From contig NC_091264.1 in NCBI RefSeq assembly GCF_042477335.2, positions 36,566,886 through 36,630,885 on the forward strand: a stretch of DNA of 64,000 nucleotides. Direction: 5' to 3'. The stretch is from Ovis canadensis (taxonomy: Eukaryota; Chordata; Mammalia; Artiodactyla; Bovidae). This document shows positions 11,738-21,593 of the stretch, one piece after another; within the stretch, counting starts at the first letter, position 1, and every line of letters starts with the position of its first letter. The translations under genes and the position numbers were made by a program. The notes beneath the pieces are model-generated. The model did no database searches, had not been told where the DNA came from, and saw only the letters and a program-made list of their open reading frames with translations.

Positions 11738-12499
11738 TATATAACAATTCAAAGGATACGAATTTAGATATTTATGTTCAATATATTGATGTAAATATGT
11801 ATAATTCTGGAACAATTGACCCCTAAGAAAGATGATTCTGGTGAAAAGACAGGGTGAACTCGGAAGGGACAGGAAGGACTGAAGCATAGGAGCTTACTCA
11901 CATGAGGCTGAGTCAGAAGCCAACTTTTCTAGATTTCTGCCTTAAGAGAAGAGATAAGGAAATGTATGAGTCTATGGTAACTGAAATTGAAGGAATGAAT
12001 ATTTTTGGATGGAAAAAGAAAGGCAAGATTATATGATGATTAGATATAAGAGATTGAAGAAAGTTTTTTTTTTTTAAGTTATCTCCTGCTCTGTAATAGA
12101 ACAATAATGACATCTCAGAAAAGGGTCTGTTGAAAAAACTTAAAAGGAAGATCAAATAATGCCAAGCTTGAGATAAGCTAATCTGAGGAGTTGAGTGAAG
12201 CTTCAGCTCTAAACATTCAATGAAAATCATGTAGAAGTGAAATCAAGAGTAAGATTCCCTATGACTTATCTATAAAGATGGCATTTTTGGAGAGCGGCAA
12301 GGTTAAACGGCACAAGTATACGTTAACATGCAGAAGACACGCTCATGTTCAAAAACCCCTTAGGTGTGGAATTGTGCCTTCATCAGTATTCACATATAAG
12401 TGTCCTTACCTGCTGCTGATCAGTTTAATTTCTTCAAATGTAGAAAAATAAGTAAATATGAAATTATGTGGAGATTTTATCGTCTGGGCACCTACTACT
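11738..12499. other. Unassigned AT-rich DNA
   Basis: A reverse frame of about 105 codons (11913-12230) is low-complexity and hydrophobic, has no domain and lies in A-rich DNA. Not called. Confidence 0.4.
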
Positions 12500-12604
12500 C
12501 TCCCTGGGATCCTGCACTCAGCTCATGCCACACTGACCTTCTGTTTCCTGAGACACCAAGCCTGTTACACTTGCTTTTGCCCTTGTTGTTCTCCTGCCTG
12601 AATC
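12500..12604 (+). repeat. L2 fragment
   Basis: 'gccacactgaccttctgtttcctgagacaccaagcc' followed by 'acttgcttttgcccttgttgttctcctgcctgaatcc' follows the L2 3' region order (ctggccttcttgctgttcctcgaacac; cttgctgttccctctgcctggaatgc). Ancient and decayed. Confidence 0.6.
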
Positions 12605-12702
12605 CTCTACTTGAATACCAGCTCTATCACTTTCTAGCTGTGTGAATTTCAAAAGCTCTTTAACATTTCTGTGCCCTATTTTCCAAATTTGAAGTAAGGA
12701 TA
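12605..12702 (+). repeat. MIR SINE
   Basis: 'accagctctatcactttctagctgtgtgaattt' then 'ctttaacatttctgtgccctattttcc' then 'taaggataatata' is the MIR core in sense orientation (ccagctctgccacttactagctgtgtgacctt; aacctctctgtgcctcagtttcc; ggggataata). Confidence 0.75.
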
Positions 12703-12714
12703 ATATATACAGGT

Positions 12715-12926
12715 GGGGCTTCCCTGATGGTTCAGCAGGTAAAGAATCCACCTGCCAATGCAGGAGATGTAGGAAACACAGGTTCGACCCCTTGGTTGGA
12801 AAGGAAATGGTAACCCGCTCCAATATTCTTGCCTGGAGAATCCCATGGATAGAGGAACCTGGTGGGCTATATAGTCCATGGGGTCACAAAGAGTTGGACA
12901 TAACTTATGGGCTGAGCACAACAACA
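12715..12926 (+). repeat. Bov-tA SINE
   Basis: Sense copy from 'gggcttccctgatggttcagc' to 'ctgagcacaacaaca'. It has a head duplication (gagatgtaggaaacacagg) and has lost part of the 'gaagatcccctggag' linker. No clear TSD. Confidence 0.92.
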
Positions 12927-12936
12927 AATCCATGTA

Positions 12937-12983
12937 GTGTGTGTGTGTGTATAGTATCTATATATGGTAGTATGTAGTTTTAC

Positions 12984-13018
<35 letters not shown>
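12937..13018. repeat. (TG)n and (CA)n microsatellites
   Basis: A (GT)7 run at 12937-12950 and a (CA)15 run at 12989-13018, separated by 38 bp. The CA run abuts the head of the next SINE directly. Opposite-strand runs so close could pair. Confidence 0.9.
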
Positions 13019-13020
<2 letters not shown>

Positions 13021-13138
13021 GCTTCCCTGGTAGCTCAGCTGGTAAAAATATCTGCCTGAAATGCAGGAGGCCCCAGTTTGACTCCTGGGTTGGGAAGATC
13101 CCCTGGAGAATGGATAGGCTACCCACTCTAGTGTTCTT
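13019..13138 (+). repeat. Truncated Bov-tA SINE (5' half)
   Basis: The head and linker of a sense Bov-tA (gggcttccctggtagctcagc ... acccactctagtgttctt) stop in the BovA core, where the next SINE starts. The missing 3' half does not resume downstream of that SINE. Confidence 0.9.
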
Positions 13139-13348
13139 GGGCTTCCCTGGTGCCTCAGACAGTAAAGAATCCACCTGCAATGCAAGAGACCTGTGTTCGA
13201 TCCTTGCGTTGAGAAGATCCCCTGGAGAAGGGTGTGGCAACCCACTCCAGTATTCTAGCCTGCAGAAGTCCCATGGACAGAGGAGTCTGGCAGGTTACAG
13301 CCTATAGGGTCACAAAGAGTCGGACACGACTGAGCAACTAAGCACAGC
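13139..13348 (+). repeat. Bov-tA SINE
   Basis: Complete sense copy that directly follows the truncated one, from 'gggcttccctggtgcctcag' to 'gactgagcaactaagcaca'. The head-to-tail arrangement in the same orientation may reflect insertion plus deletion or unequal exchange. Confidence 0.93.
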
Positions 13349-14454
13349 ATGGCATACATATATATGTATCGATGTATGTGTATGTATACATATAGCATGA
13401 TGTGAATAAATACCCCAAAGTTCTCAAAGACCCATCTACACATACATAAGCTCGAAGAATTCTCTGACATTAGCTTAAGGATATCTTAAGTAGTGCAGTT
13501 GTTCAGACCTGGATCAAAATAAGTTAGAAAAGTTTAGAAACATTCAACTCTGTGAGAGCCACAAATTAGTCTTTTTTTAAATCAATATTGTATGATCTGT
13601 TTGATGTCAAACCATGCCAGCTGCCACCCACACAACCCCAAATAGCTCTTCCCAATTATTGTCTCTTCTGAGAGTCACCAGGCTAGAATTGATTCCTTCC
13701 ACAGCAGACACCAAAATCCAGAGCCCAAGGCAATGCTCTGCCTCCCTTGTCAGCAGTCTTCCTTGTTACTAGTGACTTATGTCTATTTCTCTGCTTCATT
13801 TGTCCTGCTCATTTGGTGTCTGCACACAGCTGCTTCCTGTTTGCCCAGGTCTTACAAAACCATCCTACATTTTGGTGTCTAAGACAGCCTGGGCACTAAT
13901 TGTTCTGCATAGCTGATGCTGAACTTTAAACACCATCTCTCTGTGTGACCTGATTCTGACATCAGTTCTTGGATGAACCTCTTCCTATGAATTGCTTCAG
14001 GGATATCAGATATCCATCTCTGCTTTGATGACAGGCTTCTAGTCTGATATATCTAAATCACAACCGTATTTATGTGTTTACTTCTTGGAAGTCGTTGTGG
14101 TTTTTGATTTGTTATTCTTGTCCTCATTATGAATCCACATATGTTTAACAACTGACTCCCTCCCCCCTTTTTGAATTCCAGGTGAAATCTAATATACAAA
14201 AGATAAATGCACTGCTCTGCTTGAATCTGAAGAAGAAGAGTGGGAGTTTTGTGTTCTTAGGTATATCTTCTCCACAGTAAATTATTGTGATATTCCTAAT
14301 TATTAAAGGAAAATTGAACAAAACCTGGCTATCTCACAAGTATTTTAAATACAGTAATTTGTTCAAATGATGTGCTTATCACAGCAAAATTATTCATATT
14401 TTTTTCCAAATGATTTCAAGTACTGTATCTCACTTAATTTCTACAAATGCCTTA
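13349..14454. other. Unassigned DNA
   Basis: A stretch at about 13600-14060 is less AT-rich and of higher complexity than its surroundings and might be an unrecognised LTR or old repeat. No open frame or motif supports a gene. Confidence 0.4.
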
Positions 14455-14570
14455 GTCATCTATTCATTCAGCAAATATTTGCTGAGGCCCCACTACATCA
14501 GGCATTGCTCTGGAAGCTGGATGTATAGAATTAATGCCTTTATGAGTCAGACATGAAATTTTGTGTTGCC
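14455..14570 (-). repeat. L2 3' fragment
   Basis: 'attcattcagcaaatatttgctgaggccccactac' and 'ggcattgctctggaagctgg' match the reverse of the L2 3' terminus (attcattcaacaaatatttattgagcacctactatg; ggcactgttctaggtgctgg). Confidence 0.65.
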
Positions 14571-14672
14571 CGCTTTGACAGATAATGTAACTGCGGTTCA
14601 CAGGAGTTGCATAGCTCATCCAACTTCACATAGCTAGTGTGGAGCAGAGCTGGAAGTACAAATGTTCCCTTT
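14571..14672 (-). repeat. MIR fragment
   Basis: 'gacagataatgtaactgcggttcacagg' and 'cacatagctagtgtggagcagagctgg' match reverse-oriented MIR (cagatgaggaaactgaggctcagag; cacacagctagtaagtggcagagctgg). Adjacent to the L2 piece but a separate family. Confidence 0.7.
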
Positions 14673-14811
14673 GCAATATTTATAACACAAGGCCCTTTGA
14701 ATTCATAAGTAATTCAAATTTACATTATTGATAACTCTGCTTTTCAAGTGTATTTAACTTTCAGATACCCTTATGTGGCTGTAAACAGTAATCCTGCAAT
14801 TTAGGATAAAT

Positions 14812-15012
14812 AGAATCAATGGTGTTGGAGAGCTGGGTTTGATCCCAGGGTTGGGAAGATCCCCTGGAGAAGGAAATGGCTACCCACTTCAGTGTCCTTG
14901 CCTGGAAAATCCCATGGACAAAGGAGCCTAGTGGGCTGCAGTCCATGGAGTCGGGAAGAGTCAGGTACGACTGAGCAATTAACACATTCACTTCACTTTC
15001 AGAATCAATGGT
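14812..15012 (+). repeat. 5'-truncated Bov-tA SINE with exact TSD
   Basis: Body 14824-15000 starts inside the tRNA-like part (gagctgggtttgatccc) and ends with 'cacttcactttc'. The exact 12 bp TSD 'agaatcaatggt' (14812-14823 and 15001-15012) shows that the truncation happened at insertion. Confidence 0.95.
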
Positions 15013-15594
15013 TGACATATAGCATATAGCACAATCGTAAGTAAATAGTCATATTTGCTTATAAGTATTACAAATGTAACGAAACTTGAGTAACGAATGA
15101 CAATAAAAATCAAATTTGAAGAAGGATGTATCATTTTTCTTCTCATGATTATACATGAAATGAAACAGCTAATTGTTGTGTTGTGCTTTATTTGGCATTG
15201 TGTATTGATAAATAAGCTTGAATCCAACCTATATTTCTTATACCAATACCTGTAAATGAAACTTAACTATTACTTTCATGTAGACAATGGTTCTCCCTGA
15301 GAACAGTTTTACTTCTCAGAGAATATTTGACGAAGCGCAGAAACATTTTGGTTGTGCTTCTGATATCTAGTGAGTGGAAGCCAGGGATGTGCTAACCAGA
15401 ACAGGTCACAATAAGGAATTATTCTGCCTAAAATGGCAATAGTGCAGAGACTGAGAGATTCTTATCAAGTAGCATGTCTGACAAATTGTGTGAAAAGCCT
15501 AAATTAAAAAACAACTAGCTTTTTAAAATGAAGAATTAGAATACCATCTTGCAAAATAACTTATTCTTTGCTACAGATAGACATCACTTAGTCT
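15013..15594. other. Unassigned AT-rich DNA
   Basis: No gene or recognised repeat. A 79-codon reverse frame has no domain. Confidence 0.4.
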
Positions 15595-15772
15595 TTACCT
15601 AGAAATGGTTTATTCATTTTTGTTCATTACAGCATCATTCATAGGGGTGAAAATGAAATATAATAAATGCCCATCAATAATAAAATGGTTGATCAAATTA
15701 TAATAGAAGCACATCAAGGAATGTCTTTCAGCCCTTTGAAAATGAGTTAGATCTATACTAGTTAGAAAGAGT
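15595..15772 (+). repeat. Old L1M fragment
   Basis: 'ttcattacagcatcattcatagg', 'aaatgcccatcaataataaaatggttgatcaaattataatag' and 'cagccctttgaaaatgag' follow the L1 ORF2-end order (ccatcaataggggattggttaaataaattatggta; cagccattaaaaatgatg). No frame is left. Confidence 0.65.
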
Positions 15773-17253
15773 GAGATTTGTTCATTTTATCACCTCTTTC
15801 TCACTTCCTTTGCTTTGACAAATAAATTTAGCAGTATGTTATATATGTGAATAAAAAGGAGAACATTAGTAAACATTAATGAGTTTAGTTTTAATATAAA
15901 ATCTTTAAAACCTAATAAATGTTCATAAATAAAGTTTGCATAATGTTGGTCTTACCTTATGAAACATAAAACTGAGACAAATTTATACATAGTCACTGGT
16001 AAAAATTTTCCAGATATTGTTTTAATTAAAAAGAAAAATCGCGTGACCATACAATGATTTAATTTCCATTGGGTAGTTTCTGCTGAGGGTTGTGGTAAAC
16101 TGGGCAGAGAGATCACTGTTTTCATTTCTTAAGTAACTTGGATTTATAAATTTATAAATCTTATATAAATGTATAAATTTACAAAAAACTTATAAATTTG
16201 GATTTCCAGCAGTCATATTTTAGGATTGGAGTCCTGATAAAAGGGATACCCATGTAATTTAACACATTGTCAGAGTCCAGGGCAGATCAAAATAGATATA
16301 AATTATACGTTTTACATTATTGCCACTCTCTCTCTCTCTCAATATTTGTTTGGTATTTCAAAAAAAAAAAACTATACAGAGAGAGGAACTCAGAATAAAT
16401 TTCCTGGAGATAGGTTCTTATGAAAATATTATAAAATAGATAGGAGAGAGAATTACTGGCAAATATAATTGAAATATGGAAATTTTGCATCCAGAGATAA
16501 CTATTTATTAAATAATTAAATATTTTATTTAAGCTAAATAAAGTTGGAGTGAAGAGTTTTCATCTAAAAACAAAAAAGTGAACTTACCCTTACTTAAAAG
16601 CAACTTTCTCCAAAGAACAGGACAAATACTATGCTTAGCTTGAAAAACACTTTATAACAGATGACTTCTACTTTTTGATTTCAAATTCTTCTCAGAAAAG
16701 CACTCTAAAATGAGCTTTCTGTAGGACGAATCATAAATAGAAGCAATGACAAGAGGTGTCTTTCTCTCAGTGTTCATTGCCATTGTCTGACCTTCAAGCA
16801 TATGGAGAGAATCTGGATTTGTGGTCTGTACCTTTTGACATAAACTATGCTGAACACATGGCCTTTCCAAAAATACTTCAGGGAACAGTTCTCTGAGTAT
16901 CATTCATCATCTCTTGCCACAATGACATCTCATTGCATAGGAAAGCGAAATTGTTGCTATGAGAAGGAGTGTTGATGGAGAATAGGAAAACAGTTAACAC
17001 AGTAGCTAATAAAGGGCATTTGAAGATACTCTTCAATGATATTGATATATTTTGCTTACAATGCACCACACATTACATGAGCTGGAGCTTTGTGAACACA
17101 AGCAGGGGGTCACATATGCTTCTTTTCTTGGAACTTTGTTTATTTATGTATGTGATAATGCTTCTGCTTACAGAGGAAGTCTGATCAAACATATTTATGA
17201 AAATTAGGTTTAAATATACACCTCTTGGAAACAGATTAAGTAAACATTATGCC
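15773..17253. other. Unassigned AT-rich DNA with low-complexity spots
   Basis: Contains an AT-rich partial palindrome at 16140-16205 (repeated 'tataaattt'), a (CT)n run at 16326-16340 and a poly-A of 11 at about 16361. Short frames at 16652-17184 lie on both strands over each other, with no recognised domain. Confidence 0.45.
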
Positions 17254-17500
17254 TAATGTACTAATAGGGGCTTCCCTGATGGCTCAGATGGTAAAGAATC
17301 TGCCTGCAGTGTAGAAGACCCAGGTTCGATCTTTGTTGGGAAGATCCTCTGGAGAAGGAAATGGCTATGCACTCCAGTATTCTTGCCTGGAGAATTCCAT
17401 GGACAGAAGAGCCTGGCAATCTACAGTCCCTGGGGTCCCAAATAGTCGGACACAACCGAGTGACTAACACATACACATACCTACCTATAATGTACTAATA
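17254..17500 (+). repeat. Bov-tA SINE with exact TSD
   Basis: Sense copy, body 17267-17487, between exact 13 bp repeats 'taatgtactaata' (17254-17266 and 17488-17500). A 4 bp deletion removes part of 'gatccctggg' in the B-box region. The tail is CA-rich (acacatacacatacc). Confidence 0.96.
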
Positions 17501-17681
17501 TCTTTTAGGTCTTCAGTTGACAAGGTAAGAAAATAAAATATTTCTTTTCAATTTAAGCTAAATATATAACTTTATTTTAAATATATTCAGATAAACTGGA
17601 TTTATTTTTTCCTAAAAAGAGTAAAAAATATTTTTGAGTAATTTTTATACAATGCATTCTTCATTCTATTTCCTTCTCATA

Positions 17682-17800
17682 TGTGCCCAGTCATTCAGTT
17701 GTGTTCAACTCTTTGTGACCCCATAGACTGTAGCCCGCCAGACTCCTTTGTTCCTGGGATTTCCCAGGCAAAAATACTGGAGTAGGTTGCCATTTCTACT
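17682..17800 (-). repeat. Partial BovA/Bov-tA SINE
   Basis: The reverse BovA part is intact from 'gtgcccagtcattcagttgtg' to 'aggttgccatttctact', then ends abruptly. The tRNA-like half is absent. No TSD was recognised. Confidence 0.88.
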
Positions 17801-18142
17801 AAGGTATCAACATCATGTTAGATCCTCAAATGCAGATACATGTTGATGGAGAGTTGTTTATAATGTTTGATATACTCCCTGGTTCAAGAAGTTGCTAGAA
17901 CAACTGAGTAGGCAGCAAGGTATGCATTTAGACTAGAATATCATATCTTGCTAGTTGATTATTTCCATAAAAACTTGTCAAGGTCAAGCTTTGAATTTGA
18001 ATCATTAATATAAATTATAGTTCAAGATGATCCAAGAAATTTACATTTGGAAGATTTGTTTGGGGAAAAAATTGTGTCTATAAACTTCTATACAGTGCAG
18101 GGAAGGTACATACAGAGTAGAAGAAAATTCTTTTTTAAGTGG
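17801..18142. other. Unassigned DNA
   Basis: No gene or repeat is recognised in this 340 bp spacer between two SINEs. Confidence 0.4.
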
Positions 18143-18369
18143 CAATGCAGTGAGTGCCTGTGCGCTCAGTCCTATCTGACTCTTTGCAACCCCATGGACC
18201 GTAGCCTGCCGTGTTCCTCTGTCCATGGGATTTTTCAGGCAAGAATATTAGAGCTGGTTGTCATTTCCTCCTCCAGGGGCTCTTCCAGATCCAGGGATTG
18301 AACCCAAGTTTCCTGGATTGCAGGCAGATTCTTTACCGGCTGAGCCATCAGGGAAGCCTGACAATGCAG
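18143..18369 (-). repeat. Bov-tA SINE with short TSD
   Basis: Reverse copy, body about 18151-18361, from 'gcctgtgcgctcagtcc' to 'gccatcagggaagcc'. An 8 bp TSD 'caatgcag' lies at 18143-18150 and 18362-18369. Confidence 0.92.
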
Positions 18370-18944
18370 AATCCTGACAATCCAAAATCCCAGTTTTGAA
18401 ATACTAGAGGTCAACTAGGGATATTTCAAATCTTTTAAAAAATCAATTAATTTTTCTCTTTTATTCACATATTTATATTATTTCATATTTTATTCCATTG
18501 TCTTTTCCTCTTGTTCAGTCAACTAATCATTTTTCTCTTTCTTGCTGTGACACCTTCAGTTTCAGCATAACTCACATAGACCATATCATGGTTCATGATA
18601 TATTTTTCTCTCTTCATGTCTTTTAGTTCTATGAAAGAATGTTAGACACTACCCTAAGTCTTACACAATAGATAGAAAATGTCATGAAGCAAAGCCTTTT
18701 CATAGTATAATATTTCCAAAGGTGGTATTTTACAATAACCTAAACCCCATAACTAGCAATCTGGGCAAAAGACTCTTGACATCTTGATTTATAGCATCCA
18801 CAATTAGAGTGTTCCAAATCCAGTTTCATTAATTACTCTGATATTTTTATAAATAAATTAATACATCTCATGCTGTACATATAGAAAAGTCATAAACCAT
18901 ATCTTTACTTACCTATATCCTCTTCTAGGGGTTTCTAATCACTA
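18370..18944. other. Unassigned AT-rich DNA
   Basis: No gene, RNA or repeat family is recognised. Confidence 0.4.
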
Positions 18945-19075
18945 GTCTGCCTAAAAATCAGCTGGAAGCTTATTAAGAATTTAGATACTTTGGATGCATT
19001 CCTGGAGACTTGATTAGACTAGAATGGAAAGATCTGAATTTCAGTAAGCAGGACTAGAAATTCTGAAGCAGGCGG
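18945..19075 (-). repeat. Possible MER5A-type hAT remnant
   Basis: 'taaaaatcagctggaagcttattaagaatttagatac' followed by an 'atctgaatttcagtaagca' stretch resembles the MER5A order (atcacctgggagcttgttagaaatgca; aatctgcattttaacaag). No terminal inverted repeats were confirmed, and the strand is uncertain. Confidence 0.35.
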
Positions 19076-19958
19076 TCAATGGAATGGGTTCGTGGAGAAA
19101 TACTTCCCTCTACTCTGATGTCTTAGTCAGACCTAAGGTAAAAGAAAATTTAAAATATTTCTCAAAGAATTTTACTTTGGACCATAATGCCGTAAGGAAA
19201 AGCATAATTATCTCCCCAACCCCCATGAACAACTATGAAAATGGGGAAAATACCAAAAAGACATACTTGTTCAGGTATTTAACAACAGGCAAAGTAGGAC
19301 TGTGCACACTGAGAGAACAGAAACAAAATATCCTTATTTTCTTCCTGGAAGTAAGTTTTTGATGGTGAACCCAGGGAGGAGGACCTCATCCAGAATCTTG
19401 AGTTTTCTGGATATTTTCTTCTTCAGTTTTCCATCAAAAGATGGAAATTGGACTTTGGGGTGACCAGATACCATGGAACAGAATTCTAGAAGCAAAGAGA
19501 TATTTAGAAAAAATATCCCCAGAAATCAGTGTAGGGTCCCTTTAAGAATCTGCTAAGTAAAAGGCTGCATATTTGTAGCATTAAACTCTACAAAGCTAGG
19601 TGAAGAATATCTGTAGGGTAGAAGGCAAACAATTCCCAGAGCACAGATACCGATGATGGTTCTGCTCCACGCAGCCAAAGTGAGACTACTTAGTTATCAC
19701 CTGAGACAACAGTGGACTTCCCAGAGGAATTCATGACATCCCAGACGAATACATGCCCTGGTAGTGGGGGTGAAACTATCCCAGAGTGCAGGATACTCTT
19801 GACCCATTCAAGCAAACAGTTTTGACCATCCAAGCAAATGTTAAAAACAGATCTCAACAGTATCAAATTCATCCACCAGTGACATGTCCCAGCGTCTGTG
19901 CTGTTGGCTGTATAGCTTGCAAATCTTATTCCTGGTCCTCCTGGAGATTATATTATAT
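19076..19958. other. Unassigned DNA
   Basis: A 92-codon forward frame at 19084-19362 starts with a weak context and has no known domain, signal peptide or membrane segment. A 60-codon reverse frame lies at 19690-19872. The stretch could be a decayed repeat that I do not recognise. Confidence 0.4.
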
Positions 19959-20182
19959 GCGCGTGCATGCTAAATCACTTCAGTCACATCTGACTCTGCA
20001 ACCCTATAGACTGTAGCCTACCAGGCTCCTCCGTCCTTGGGATTCTCCAGGCAGCAATACCGGAGTGGGTTGCCATGCCCTACTCTAGAGAATCTTCGTG
20101 ACTCAGAGATCGAACCCATGTCTCCTAGGTCTCCTGTATTGGCAGGAAGGTTCTTTACCACTAGTGCCACCTGGGAAGCCAT
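19959..20182 (-). repeat. Bov-tA SINE
   Basis: Reverse copy from 'gcatgctaaatcacttcag' to 'gccacctgggaagcc'. It includes the extra 'gtctcctaggtctcctg' segment. The flanks share 'atattata' (19950 and 20183), a possible short TSD in AT-rich DNA. Confidence 0.92.
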
Positions 20183-20189
20183 ATATTAT

Positions 20190-20424
20190 ACATAGCTTTC
20201 TCTAATACAATTATTCCTCTTTTAAGTATTGAATAGCTAGAATGAATTTTATGTCTGACATTAAAAAACATCATATGTACACACAGCTTGTTTCCTATCA
20301 TGAATTTTATGCCTCAGCTGTATCAAATATTAATACCTCAGTACTTGGAATAAGTATATTGCTTATACTTTTGTACATCAGTCTATATCCTTCTCTTGCT
20401 AAAGAACAGTTAGTCATTCTTTAA
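20190..20424. other. Unassigned AT-rich DNA
   Basis: A 60-codon forward frame at 20242-20424 is rich in hydrophobic residues near its end but has no recognised family. Confidence 0.35.
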
Positions 20425-20690
20425 GATCCTGCTCAAATGATGTCTCTCTTCTTTGGTGTTTTTATTTCTGCATCAGAACTTAGGTTGCCTTGCCTCAGTG
20501 TCTTTTCATAGCAATGTTTCTAGATGACTCTCACCGCATGTATAAACTGTCTGTGAGAACTTCTCTTTCTCATAGACAGTGAGATCTTTAAAGAGCAAAA
20601 TGATGTCTTATGCCTTTTATATTCTCTCAGCGACTAGCACAGGGGCTGAAACCAAGTAGCAGTAATAGTGTTAGTAACTGAAGTACCAGT
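20425..20690 (+). repeat. L2 3' fragment
   Basis: 'atcctgctcaaatgatgtctctcttctttgg', 'atagacagtgagatctttaaagagcaaaatgatgtcttatg' and 'cagcgactagcacaggggctg' follow the L2 order (cagctcaaatgtcacctcctc; tgtaagctccatgagggcaggga; cagcgcctagcacagtgcctgg). Confidence 0.65.
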
Positions 20691-20724
20691 AATGACAGCA
20701 CATAGACATAAATATGGTGTGGTC

Positions 20725-20900
20725 CATGTCTGAGCACTTGACATGAATAAATTATATCATCCAAGATTGAGAGATGTTATACAAATTGAATACTATTATT
20801 ATTATCCCTGTTTCATAGACACAGAAAGATTTTTAGAAATAATATCAGAATACATAGAAAAATTGAACTTAATACTTGGAACAAAACAAAAAGTAACCCC
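20725..20900 (-). repeat. MIR SINE
   Basis: 'gagcacttgacatgaataaattatatcatcc' and 'actattattattatccctgtttcatagacacag' match reverse MIR (gcgctttacatgtattaactcatttaatcc; actattattatccccattttacagatgagg). Confidence 0.75.
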
Positions 20901-21346
20901 GAGAGGCAAATATGCCTCCACATTGCCCATATCTTTCCAATATCATGGTTTTAGATGCTCTCTTTTTTCTCTCTGATTAATAACTTGCACTAATTTATCT
21001 TCATTCTTCTCTTCTTACACTGAAAAGAGTGACTGACCATATCATGTTTTCTCATATCTTTGTGAAATAACACGTAATATTTCCTATTTTGCAGAGCCTT
21101 TTACTGAGGGCAATTAAAATACCTAATGTAAAAGTTGGCCCTGAGAAGCAAATGCTACTATTCCTCTTCTATACTCAGGCAAGAACAAAGCTGAATCTTT
21201 TCTTCACGAAAAGAATAAAATAACAGCATCTCTTTACTTTAAAGACTGGCAATGCTTATTTGTTATTTCTTAAATAGTTTACTAAAACGTCAGGAAATGA
21301 CAAATATAAAGTTCTGCCATATGATGAAACCATGAAAAAGCGAAAC
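20901..21346. other. Unassigned AT-rich DNA
   Basis: No supported gene. The forward frame from 20743 lies mostly within the MIR. Confidence 0.4.
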
Positions 21347-21514
21347 TGGCTCAGTCGTGTCCAACTCTTTGGACCCCATGAGCTATACAATCCATGGAAC
21401 TCTCCAGGCCAGTATACTGGAGTGGGAAGCTGTTCTCTTCTCCAGGGGATCTTCCCAACCCAGGAATCAAACCCAGGTCTCCCGCATTGCAGGCAGATTC
21501 TTTACCAACTGAGC
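21347..21514 (-). repeat. Bov-tA SINE, shortened
   Basis: Reverse copy from 'ggctcagtcgtgtccaactc' to 'tttaccaactgagcatg'. It has a deletion around the 'ccatggactgtagcc' segment and the last bases of the head are lost. The 94-codon forward frame over it is SINE translation. Confidence 0.88.
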
Positions 21515-21593
21515 ATGATTACCATCCAAATTAGCGTCCATGTATGTTCTCAGAGACAAAAAGGAACACTAACAAAATCTACATCTTATTTCT

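Noticed and set aside
13019..13348. One SINE nested inside another
   Set aside because: The first SINE does not resume after the second, so simple insertion does not explain the structure. Treated as adjacent copies with a deletion.
16140..16205. Hairpin RNA or replication origin in an AT palindrome
   Set aside because: The palindromes are imperfect and made of repeated 'tataaattt' words, which is common in AT-rich DNA and has no supporting feature.
19084..19362. 92-codon forward frame as a small gene
   Set aside because: It has no recognisable domain, a weak start context and no neighbouring exon-like signals. Such a length is expected by chance in 64 kb.
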